22,741 nt of DNA, from assembly GCA_002771615.1 (NCBI GenBank), contig PCSD01000075.1:1-22741 (forward strand), read 5' to 3'. The notes beneath the pieces were generated by a model. The model ran no database searches. It was given only the letters and a program-made list of their open reading frames with translations, and was not told where the DNA came from. The stretch is from Candidatus Falkowbacteria bacterium CG23_combo_of_CG06-09_8_20_14_all_49_15 (GTDB taxonomy: Bacteria > Patescibacteriota > Patescibacteriia > Patescibacteriales > UM-FILTER-48-10). A program made the position numbers and the translations under genes. Below, piece after piece: positions 1-5,497 of the stretch (its first letter is position 1; each line of letters begins with the position of its first letter).

Positions 1-25
1 GTAGCTTGGAATTTTTTAACAACTT

Positions 26-71
26 GGGCATATATATAACAGTAAATTAGTTTACTGTTCTATACAAGCCC
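26..71 (+). promoter_or_regulatory. Candidate structured leader upstream of rpsD
   Basis: A perfect 9-bp inverted repeat, AACAGTAAA (38-46) and TTTACTGTT (51-59), has a TTAG loop. GGGC (26-29) and GCCC (68-71) could close a second stem outside it. No T-run follows, so it does not look like an intrinsic terminator. It lies 40 nt before the S4 start. S4 regulates its own operon through an mRNA leader in several bacteria, so a regulatory leader is a reasonable guess, but the known S4 leader folds were not recognised here. The upstream gene lies outside the window. Confidence 0.35.
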
Positions 72-110
72 CTAAAAATATATAACCAGAAAAAAAAGTC
101 TGAAAAAAAT

Positions 111-743
111 ATGGCCAGAGACTTGAATCCAAAATGCAAACAGTGCCGGCGTATCGGGGAAAAGCTGTTTTTGAAAGGTGATAGATGCCAGACCGGCAAA
201 TGCGCTTTGGTGAAAAAAAATTATCCGCCCGGCTTACATGGCCAGAAGGGTCGGAAAAAGCCTTCCGATTATGGCGCCCAGTTAAACGAAAAACAGAAGA
301 CAAAGAAAATGTATCGTATTTTAGAGAATGATATTCGTTTAGTTTTAAAACGCGCCCAGAATAAAAAAGGCAATAGCAGTGAAAATCTGCTGAAATTATT
401 GGAAATGCGCTTGGATAACGCGGTTTTTAGACTTGGTCTGGCTTCTTCCCGCGATCAAGCTCGCCAGATTGTTAACCACGGCCTGGTCTTGGTTAATGGA
501 AAAAAAGCCGGCATCCCTTCCTACCGCTTGAAAGACGGTGATTTGATTGTTTTAAAGGATCGGCTGAAACGAGGAAAATATTTTCAAGCCCAGAAGGAAA
601 AGATGAAGAAAAATATTTTACCCAGCTGGTTGTATCTTGATCTGGAAAAAACCGAAGGGAAAGTGCTCCATGAGCCAAAAACGGAAGATTTGGAAAAAAT
701 CGGTGTGAACGCGCAGATGATTGTGGAATATTATTCCCGTTAA
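111..743 (+). CDS. rpsD: Small ribosomal subunit protein S4 (uS4)
   Basis: A 210-residue protein matching bacterial uS4 over its full length (the usual size is 200-210). It binds 16S rRNA early in 30S assembly. The N-terminus holds a four-cysteine zinc site, C9-x2-C12 with C26-x4-C31, so this is the zinc-binding form of S4, as in Thermus. This is followed by YPPGxHGQK and PSDY, typical of the family. The S4 RNA-binding domain runs from about residue 95 (LEMRLDNAVFRLGLASSRDQ) to about 160, and the protein ends in the family's EYYSR. The start is the ATG after an A-rich stretch with no Shine-Dalgarno. It is the first gene of the run rpsD-rpoA-rplQ-rplM-rpsI in this window. Function is as certain as sequence reading allows. 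Confidence 0.97.
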   Translation: MARDLNPKCKQCRRIGEKLFLKGDRCQTGKCALVKKNYPPGLHGQKGRKKPSDYGAQLNEKQKTKKMYRILENDIRLVLKRAQNKKGNSSENLLKLLEMRLDNAVFRLGLASSRDQARQIVNHGLVLVNGKKAGIPSYRLKDGDLIVLKDRLKRGKYFQAQKEKMKKNILPSWLYLDLEKTEGKVLHEPKTEDLEKIGVNAQMIVEYYSR

Positions 744-790
744 TTTTTCCATTACCAATATAAACATCCGGCTAATCCGGATAAAAAATT

Positions 791-1624
791 ATGACCACTA
801 TAGATCTGCCAAAAAATGTTAGATATGAGGCCGGTGATTCGCGAAAAGATGGAGTAATCATTATTGAACCCTGCTATCCGGGTTTTGGTACCACCATCGG
901 CAATGCCTTAAGACGGGTACTGATTTCTTCTTTGCCGGGCGGGGCGATTGTCGGCGTGAAAATTGAAGGCGTTGCGCATGAGTTCACTACCTTGAATAAT
1001 GTCAAAGAAGATATATTGGAAATATTATTGAATATCAAAAAAATTCGTTTAAAAATTTACGGCGATGAACCGATTAAGCTCAGTTTGGAACAACGGGGAG
1101 AAAAAATCGTCAAAGCCGGGGATTTTGATGCCCACGGTTTGGGCGAAATCACCAATCCGGACCAAACCATCGCCACCATCACGGATCCGAGCGGCCAATT
1201 GCTTATTGAAGCGACGGCAAAAAACGGCTTGGGCTATGAAATGGTGGAGAATCGCGAAGAACACGCCAAAGAAATCGGTTATATTGAAATTGATTCGATT
1301 TTTTCTCCGATCGTGGCCGTCGGATTTGAGATTGAAAATGTCCGGGTGGGCAAGATGACCAACTGGGAAAAATTGATTTTGAAAATCCGTACCGATGGCA
1401 CGATTTCCCCGGAAGACGCTTTTAAAAAAGCGATCAAGATTATTCTCAGCCAATTTGAGGTCTTGGACTTGGATCGGCGCGCGGCGGAAGAGGTGGCGGA
1501 CGAGCAGGCGCAAGCCGAAATAGTGGAAACCGAAGAAATTTCGCCGGACATTTCCGCGGAAGTTTCCGGCGCGGAAGAGCCGGCGAAGAAAAAAAGAGGC
1601 CGGCCGCGGAAAATCGTTGAATAA
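791..1624 (+). CDS. rpoA: RNA polymerase alpha subunit, alpha-CTD replaced by AT-hook tail
   Basis: The alpha subunit nucleates RNA polymerase assembly. Residues 1-226 are a clear alpha-NTD, with the dimerisation/beta-contact segments EPCYPGFGTTIGNALRRVL (26-44), SSLPG and VKEDILEILLNIK (71-83). At 277 residues it is about 50 shorter than the usual ~320-330. The helix-hairpin-helix alpha-CTD, which contacts UP elements and activators, is absent. Instead, residues about 227-265 are an acidic, Ala/Glu-rich linker, followed by KKKRGRPRK (266-274), a textbook AT-hook core (RGRP) with basic flanks, three residues from the end. The stop is followed 5 nt later by rplQ, so this is not a frameshift visible in the reads: the AT-hook is in frame and terminal. 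Identity is very secure; the role of the tail is inference. Confidence 0.97.
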   Translation: MTTIDLPKNVRYEAGDSRKDGVIIIEPCYPGFGTTIGNALRRVLISSLPGGAIVGVKIEGVAHEFTTLNNVKEDILEILLNIKKIRLKIYGDEPIKLSLEQRGEKIVKAGDFDAHGLGEITNPDQTIATITDPSGQLLIEATAKNGLGYEMVENREEHAKEIGYIEIDSIFSPIVAVGFEIENVRVGKMTNWEKLILKIRTDGTISPEDAFKKAIKIILSQFEVLDLDRRAAEEVADEQAQAEIVETEEISPDISAEVSGAEEPAKKKRGRPRKIVE

Positions 1625-1629
1625 AAAAT

Positions 1630-1983
1630 ATGAGACATTTAAATAGTAAAACAATTTTCAGTCGTCCGAAAGGGGAAAGGGAAATGATGCTCAGGAATCT
1701 CGCTTCCAGCGTTATTATCTACGAAAAAGTCAAAACTACGGCCACAAAAGCCAAAGTGGTGCGTTCTTTAGTGGAAAAAATCATTACGATTTCCAAAAAA
1801 GGCGATTTGAACGCCCGTCGGCGCGTCATCAGCCTTTTGCCGCAAAAAAACGCCGTTAAAAAATCTTTTGAAGTTTTATCAAAAAGGTATGCCGATCGGC
1901 CGAGCGGTTTTACTCGTCTGACCAAATTGCAAAATCGCCAAGGCGACGGAGCGCCAATCATACAGATTGAGCTTATCCAATAA
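1630..1983 (+). CDS. rplQ: Large ribosomal subunit protein L17 (bL17)
   Basis: A 117-residue protein with the L17 signature from the first residue: MRHLNSKTIFSRPKGERE, then MLRNLASSVIIYEKVKTT, and the C-terminal GFTRLTKLQNRQGDGAPI ending in IELIQ. L17 sits at the 50S tunnel exit region. Length is normal. It begins 5 nt after the rpoA stop, the standard rpoA-rplQ arrangement across bacteria. The start is ATG in the context AAAAAATATG without a Shine-Dalgarno; translational coupling to rpoA is likely from the spacing. Confidence 0.97.
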   Translation: MRHLNSKTIFSRPKGEREMMLRNLASSVIIYEKVKTTATKAKVVRSLVEKIITISKKGDLNARRRVISLLPQKNAVKKSFEVLSKRYADRPSGFTRLTKLQNRQGDGAPIIQIELIQ

Positions 1984-1989
1984 TGTCCT

Positions 1990-2349
1990 ATGCCTAAACC
2001 AATTCAAAGAAATATCCATCGCCTTGACGCGGCGAACATTGCTCCGGGCCGTTTAGCGACCAAAATAGTCAGCCTGCTTTGCGGAAAACACAAACCAGAT
2101 TATGAGCCGCGGCTGGATCAGGGTGATATCGTAGAAGTGAAAAATATAAAACTTTTGAAGATTACCGGCCAGAAAGCGGTGCAAAAAAAATATTACCATT
2201 ATTCCGGCTATCCGGGCGGGTTAAAACAAAAACAGATGAAAGATCTGCTTGCCAAAAAACCGGAGTCAGTTCTGTATCGAGCAGTCAAACAGATGTTGCC
2301 GAAAAATACTTTTCAAATTAAACGTTTGAAAAGATTAAAAATTTCCTAA
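1990..2349 (+). CDS. rplM: Large ribosomal subunit protein L13 (uL13), C-terminally short
   Basis: A 119-residue uL13. Recognisable blocks are the N-terminal DAANIAPGRLATKI, RGKHK-like CGKHKPDYEP, GDIVEVKN, the KYYHYSGYPGGLKQ block (about residues 67-80) and AVKQMLPKNTF. The family is usually about 140-150 residues; here the chain stops soon after RLKRLKI, so the C-terminal extension found in E. coli and others is missing. The N-terminus is also a little short. It starts 6 nt after the rplQ stop and is followed 15 nt later by rpsI; L13 and S9 are neighbours in almost all bacteria. The trimming fits the reduced ribosomal proteins of CPR genomes. Confidence 0.95.
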   Translation: MPKPIQRNIHRLDAANIAPGRLATKIVSLLCGKHKPDYEPRLDQGDIVEVKNIKLLKITGQKAVQKKYYHYSGYPGGLKQKQMKDLLAKKPESVLYRAVKQMLPKNTFQIKRLKRLKIS

Positions 2350-2364
2350 TCTTAAGACCGGCTT

Positions 2365-2808
2365 ATGCCAAATGAAAAAAAAGAATCCAGCGAAGAAACG
2401 GCAAAACTTGACCTTTTTAAGGGCCGTTTTGTCAAAGCGATGGGTAAAAGGAAAACGGCGTGCGCACAAGTTAGATTGTACAAGAAAGGCACGGGCGAAA
2501 TGATAATCAATAATATGAAGCCGGGGGAATATTTTACCGCCGATCAGGCCAGTGTCGCCATTCAGCCTTTGAAATTTTTGAAAGTCCAGCGTGATTATAA
2601 TGTTTCCGTTTTGGTGCGAGGGGGCGGGAAATCAGCCCAATGTGAAGCGGTTAGAAATGGTTTAGCCAAAGCCTTAATGGCAAATGACGACACCCTGCGC
2701 CCAATGATCAAGGCCAAAGATTGGCTGACGCGCGATGCCCGTAAGAAAGAAAGAAAAAAACCGGGTTTGAAAAAAGCGCGTAAAGCGCCACAATGGAGCA
2801 AGCGTTAA
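2365..2808 (+). CDS. rpsI: Small ribosomal subunit protein S9 (uS9)
   Basis: A 147-residue uS9. Residues about 1-22 form a charged, probably flexible N-terminal extension rich in Glu/Lys/Ser. The conserved body begins near KAMGKRKTACAQVRLYKKG, continues through VRGGGKSAQCEAVRNGLAKA (about residues 87-106), and closes with KKPGLKKARKAPQWSKR. This basic tail reaches the P-site of the 30S subunit and ends in the invariant SKR. It is the last gene of the ribosomal/RNAP operon and is followed 29 nt later by a strong terminator. The start is the ATG 15 nt after rplM, with no Shine-Dalgarno. Conservation of the tail makes the call secure. Confidence 0.97.
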   Translation: MPNEKKESSEETAKLDLFKGRFVKAMGKRKTACAQVRLYKKGTGEMIINNMKPGEYFTADQASVAIQPLKFLKVQRDYNVSVLVRGGGKSAQCEAVRNGLAKALMANDDTLRPMIKAKDWLTRDARKKERKKPGLKKARKAPQWSKR

Positions 2809-2836
2809 AACAATATATTTCTATAGATTATATATC

Positions 2837-2868
2837 AAAAAATCTGCTAAATATAGCAGATTTTTTTT
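2837..2868 (+). terminator. Intrinsic terminator of the rpsD-rpsI operon
   Basis: AATCTGCTA (2841-2849), loop AATA, and TAGCAGATT (2854-2862) form a perfect 9-bp stem that can be lengthened by four A-T pairs using the A-run at 2837-2840 and the T-run. Eight T residues (2861-2868) follow the stem core. This is a classic intrinsic terminator 29 nt after the rpsI stop, and it insulates the operon from the fic gene. Confidence 0.9.
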
Positions 2869-2941
2869 AATTAAAAAATGAAGTTATGAGTTTTTATTAT
2901 TCCAAAATTAGGTGTTATTGGAGTTAAGAAGCAGGATTATG

Positions 2942-2975
2942 CGTGAATTTATGTCTATTTTGAGGTAAATTCACG
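2942..2975. repeat. 10-bp perfect inverted repeat upstream of the fic promoter
   Basis: CGTGAATTTA (2942-2951) and TAAATTCACG (2966-2975) are exact reverse complements separated by 14 bp. The pair ends 14 bp before the -35 box of the fic promoter. There is no T-run, so it is not a terminator. It could bind a dimeric regulator spanning about two helical turns or be a remnant element; nothing else in the 2869-2989 stretch looks coding (longest start-to-stop run about 13 codons). Confidence 0.5.
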
Positions 2976-2989
2976 GATAAATTGTTTGT

Positions 2990-3018
2990 TTGACTATTTT
3001 ACAATTTTTGGATATAAT
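2990..3018 (+). promoter_or_regulatory. Sigma-70 type promoter of fic
   Basis: TTGACT (2990-2995) and TATAAT (3013-3018) are separated by exactly 17 bp, close to the housekeeping consensus. Transcription would begin near 3025, leaving a leader of only about 20 nt before the ATG at 3046. The -10 box lies inside the first TTGGATAT repeat, so a protein on those repeats would block it. Confidence 0.8.
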
Positions 3019-3040
3019 TGGATATAGTTATAATATCCAA
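3008..3040. promoter_or_regulatory. Operator-like TTGGATAT repeats over the fic start region
   Basis: TTGGATAT occurs at 3008-3015 and again at 3018-3025 (10-bp period, about one helical turn), with an inverted copy ATATCCAA at 3033-3040. The first copy overlaps the -10 hexamer, the second spans the predicted start of transcription, and the inverted copy ends 5 nt before the fic ATG. This layout is what is expected of a repressor site; the winged-helix C-terminus of the Fic protein itself is one candidate binder (inference). Confidence 0.55.
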
Positions 3041-3045
3041 TAAAT

Positions 3046-4101
3046 ATGACAGAAAAATTAAAAAATAGACTGGAAAAAGTACCGGCAGAAATAATATCCG
3101 CCTTGGCCAAAATTGATGAGCTGAAAGGAAGATGGATAACCGGAGCGGAACTTAGTCCGCAGGTTTTGGGGCGTTTGAAGCGATCGGTTTTGATCACTTC
3201 AACAGGTGCTTCAACCCGTATTGAGGGGGCAAAATTAAGCGACGAAGATGTCGAGAAACTAATAAACGGCTTGAATATCCAGAAGTTCGCTGATAGGGAT
3301 AAGCAGGAAGTGCAAGGCTATTACGAGCTTTTGGAAAATATTTTTAATGCCTGGAAAACCTTGAAATTTAATGAAAACTCGATTAAGCATTTTCATAAAG
3401 AGCTTTTAAAGTATTCAGAAAAAGACCAAGGGCATTTGGGTAATTATAAATTTGGCGAGAACAAGGTTGTGGCTTATGATGCGGAGGGCAGGGAAATCGG
3501 CGTGATTTTTAATCCGACAGCGCCACATTTAGTGCCGAAGGAAATGTCAGAGCTAGTTGAGGCAACTAAGGCATTTTTGGAAGGAAAACGTTATCATCCT
3601 TTATTGGTAATAGCAAATTTTGTCGTGGAATTTTTAAAGATCCATCCTTTTCAGGACGGCAATGGCCGGATTTCGCGCGTATTAACAAATCTTCTGATGC
3701 TTAAGAGCGGTTACTTGTATATGCCTTATGTTTCGCATGAAAAATATATAGAGGACAATAAATCCGCTTATTACTTGGCGCTCAGAAATAGCCAAAAAAC
3801 TTTTGGTAAAAAGGACGAGAATATCGTCCCATGGTTTGAGTTTTTCTTCAGTATGCTTTTAAAGCAAGCCGAAGCAGCGATTGATCTTATGAGCAATGAG
3901 AATATTGAAAAATTGCTTTCCGAACAGCAGTTATCAGTTTGGCGGTTTGTTGAAAATTTAGAAGTATTTAGTACCGGCGATGTTGTTGCCGGCACTGACA
4001 TCCCGCGTCCGACAATCAAGCAGGCGCTGGAGGTTTTGTTGCGTTTGAAACGGATAGAGAGGATCGGACAGGGAAGAGGCGCGAGGTATAAAGTGGTATA
4101 A
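3046..4101 (+). CDS. Fic family protein AMP-transferase, class II self-inhibited
   Basis: A 351-residue Fic protein. Fic enzymes usually move AMP from ATP onto a hydroxyl side chain of a target protein. The catalytic motif is complete: H200-PF-xD-GNGR-xx-R211, with His200 as the base. An inhibitory motif [S/T]xxxE[G/N] is present as STRIEG at residues 56-61, N-terminal to the core, which defines class II Fic proteins. Glu60 would hold the enzyme off until relieved. The flap (about 150-165) follows KVVAYDAEGREIG. The C-terminal ~60 residues (STGDVVAGTDIPRPTIKQAL onward) look like a winged helix-turn-helix. No separate antitoxin gene is present, consistent with internal inhibition. It is a single-gene unit with its own promoter. 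Target and physiological role cannot be read from the sequence. Confidence 0.93.
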   Translation: MTEKLKNRLEKVPAEIISALAKIDELKGRWITGAELSPQVLGRLKRSVLITSTGASTRIEGAKLSDEDVEKLINGLNIQKFADRDKQEVQGYYELLENIFNAWKTLKFNENSIKHFHKELLKYSEKDQGHLGNYKFGENKVVAYDAEGREIGVIFNPTAPHLVPKEMSELVEATKAFLEGKRYHPLLVIANFVVEFLKIHPFQDGNGRISRVLTNLLMLKSGYLYMPYVSHEKYIEDNKSAYYLALRNSQKTFGKKDENIVPWFEFFFSMLLKQAEAAIDLMSNENIEKLLSEQQLSVWRFVENLEVFSTGDVVAGTDIPRPTIKQALEVLLRLKRIERIGQGRGARYKVV

Positions 4102-4102
4102 A

Positions 4103-4164
4103 TTTAAGGCTCTAGACCAGATAACTCTATGATATAATGGAGTTATGCGGTCTAGAGTCTTAAA
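4103..4164. repeat. 62-bp imperfect palindrome centred on a -10 box
   Basis: The two arms, 4103-4127 and 4140-4164, pair with each other: TTTAAGG/CTCTAGACC/AG/ATAACTC against GAGTTAT/GC/GGTCTAGAG/TCTTAAA. The only exceptions are one 2-nt mismatch (AG opposite GC) and one G-T pair. The 12-nt centre, TATGATATAATG (4128-4139), holds an extended -10 promoter element. No T-run follows on either strand. The arms share the unit CTAGACCAGATAAC with the second element at 4171-4201. Confidence 0.85.
4130..4138 (+). promoter_or_regulatory. Extended -10 promoter candidate for tgt
   Basis: TGA followed directly by TATAAT matches an extended -10 (TGn-TATAAT). No good -35 lies 17 bp upstream (CTCTAG). Transcription would start near 4145 and give a leader of about 90 nt that includes half the palindrome and the whole 31-bp element before the tgt ATG at 4236. 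Confidence 0.55.
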
Positions 4165-4170
4165 AAAATA

Positions 4171-4201
4171 ATTATCTGGTCCAGTTATCTGGTCTAGAAC
4201 C
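4171..4201. repeat. 31-bp CTAG-type repeat, copy 1 (upstream of tgt)
   Basis: Reading toward tgt, this element carries two direct copies of TTATCTGGTC (4172-4181 and 4185-4194; 13-bp period), the second running on into TAGAACC. AGTTATCTGGTCTAGA (4183-4198) is an exact 16-bp reverse complement of 4111-4126. The whole element aligns without gaps to the copy at 22655-22685, in the same orientation relative to the gene downstream, with 6 of 31 positions different. Confidence 0.8.
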
Positions 4202-4235
4202 AAGTAAAGTAGTAAAAAATATTTTATTCAAATAA

Positions 4236-5381
4236 ATGTTCAAAATACTAAGAATTTCCAAAAAATCAAAAGCCCGGATCGGCCGATTAAAAACCAGGAC
4301 CGGCGCCATTCAGACGCCCTTTTTTATGCCCGTGGCCACGCGCGGCGCGCTCAAACATATTTCCAGCGCGGAAATAAAAAAATTGGGCGCGCGGATTATC
4401 TTGGCTAATACTTACCACCTTTTATTGCGCCCGGGAGAAAAACTGGTGAAAAAGGCCGGCGGATTATCTCGATTCATGGGCTGGCCGGGAGCGATTTTGA
4501 CCGACAGCGGCGGATTCCAAATTTTTTCCCTGTCCCGGGCCAGGAATAAAAGCGGACGAAGTCTGGCCGCAGTTTCTGACACTGGTGTTGAATTTTCATC
4601 ATATTTGGACGGACGAAAGTTTTTTCTTTCACCCGAAGAAGTTATCAAGATCCAATATCAGCTCGGCGTTGATATTGCGGTTTGCCTGGATCAATGCTTG
4701 GCTCTGCCGGCTGGCCGCGATACAAGCGCTGAAGCGGTGTGCAGAACGATCAAATGGGCGCAACAAAGTAAAAAATTCCAGTCCCGGCTGACAGCGCCGA
4801 AGCCTTTGTTATTTTCTGTCGTCCAGGGCGGTTTAGACAAGGATTTGCGCCTGGGCTGTTTAAGCGATCTGAAAAAAATCGGTTTTGACGGTTATAATAT
4901 TGGCGGCTTATCGGTGGGGGAATCAGCGCAAGAAATGTATGAAGTCCTTGATTACCTGGTTCCGGCCATGCCGATTGATAAACCTCGATACCTGATGGGC
5001 GTCGGTTATCCGGAAAATATTCTGGCCGCAATAAAGAGGGGAGTGGATATGTTTGATTGCGTTATTCCCACGCGCGAAGGCCGCCACGGACGGCTTTTTT
5101 TACCCCGCGCGCAAAAACGTTATTTGGCGGCTATTGACCTGAAAAATTCTGATTTTTACACGACCATAAACGTTAATCGCGCCGAACTGGCCGAAGATTT
5201 TTCTCCCATTAGCCGATTTTCCCGTTTGCCGATCCTGCGGACTGCCAGCAAAGCCTATTTGCATCATTTGCTAAAAATCGGCGAACCTTTGGGCCAGCGG
5301 CTCGCGACCTTGAATAATTTGGAATTTTATTTGCGTTTCCTCCATATCGCCCGTGAAGCAATCGCAAAAGAAATTATTTAA
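4236..5381 (+). CDS. tgt: tRNA-guanine transglycosylase lacking its zinc site
   Basis: A 381-residue bacterial-type TGT, which swaps guanine-34 of GUN-anticodon tRNAs for preQ1 (or queuine) on the way to queuosine. The catalytic set is intact: general acid/base Asp90 in TDSGGFQIFSL, nucleophile Asp274 in FDCVIPTR, base-pocket segments VQGG (196-199) and GGLSVGE (223-229), where Glu229 matches the preQ1-recognition Glu. The zinc module is not: the CxCxxC ligands align with Ser329, Leu331 and Leu334, and the fourth ligand, the His in T-x-H-N, is Asn360. The surrounding sequence (AEDFSPI, SKAYLHHL, GEPLGQRL) aligns without gaps, so this is substitution, not deletion. LDEC is LDQC (151-154). No other queuosine genes lie nearby. 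The start is ATG, preceded by A rather than the usual T of this window. Confidence 0.93.
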   Translation: MFKILRISKKSKARIGRLKTRTGAIQTPFFMPVATRGALKHISSAEIKKLGARIILANTYHLLLRPGEKLVKKAGGLSRFMGWPGAILTDSGGFQIFSLSRARNKSGRSLAAVSDTGVEFSSYLDGRKFFLSPEEVIKIQYQLGVDIAVCLDQCLALPAGRDTSAEAVCRTIKWAQQSKKFQSRLTAPKPLLFSVVQGGLDKDLRLGCLSDLKKIGFDGYNIGGLSVGESAQEMYEVLDYLVPAMPIDKPRYLMGVGYPENILAAIKRGVDMFDCVIPTREGRHGRLFLPRAQKRYLAAIDLKNSDFYTTINVNRAELAEDFSPISRFSRLPILRTASKAYLHHLLKIGEPLGQRLATLNNLEFYLRFLHIAREAIAKEII

Positions 5382-5441
5382 TTGTTTTTGTCCGTGTCTT
5401 GGTTGTTTAAGGCCGCTTGTTTTTTAGTTTTGAATTGTTTT

Positions 5442-5470
5442 TTGTTTTTTAAGTAGGTTTATAGTATAAT
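5442..5470 (+). promoter_or_regulatory. Promoter candidate for the surface-glycan module
   Basis: TTGTTT (5442-5447) and a consensus TATAAT (5465-5470) are 17 bp apart. Transcription would start near 5477, about 20 nt before the flippase ATG at 5498. AAAGGT (5474-5479) and ACCTTT (5492-5497) could pair and hide the start codon region, but the stem is only 6 bp. The rest of 5382-5441 is T-rich with no convincing terminator for tgt. Confidence 0.6.
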
Positions 5471-5497
5471 GCAAAAGGTTGAGATATAAATACCTTT

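Noticed and set aside
1049..1654. 201-codon open frame on the minus strand across rpoA
   Set aside because: It lies opposite a certain rpoA/rplQ region; the translated product is Phe/Arg-rich with no recognisable motif, as expected for an antisense shadow of a Lys/Glu-rich gene.
2886..2927. Short ATG frame of about 13 codons after the rpsI terminator
   Set aside because: Too short, no features, and it lies in an A/T-rich intergenic region between a terminator and a promoter.
4103..4201. CRISPR-like or riboswitch reading of the tgt upstream repeats
   Set aside because: The units are inverted as well as direct, with no regular spacers, and the preQ1 riboswitch pseudoknot pattern was not seen; a palindromic DNA element explains it better.
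5382..5441. Possible terminator for tgt in the T-rich intergenic stretch
   Set aside because: Only a 3-bp AAG/CTT stem was found before a T-run; not strong enough to call.
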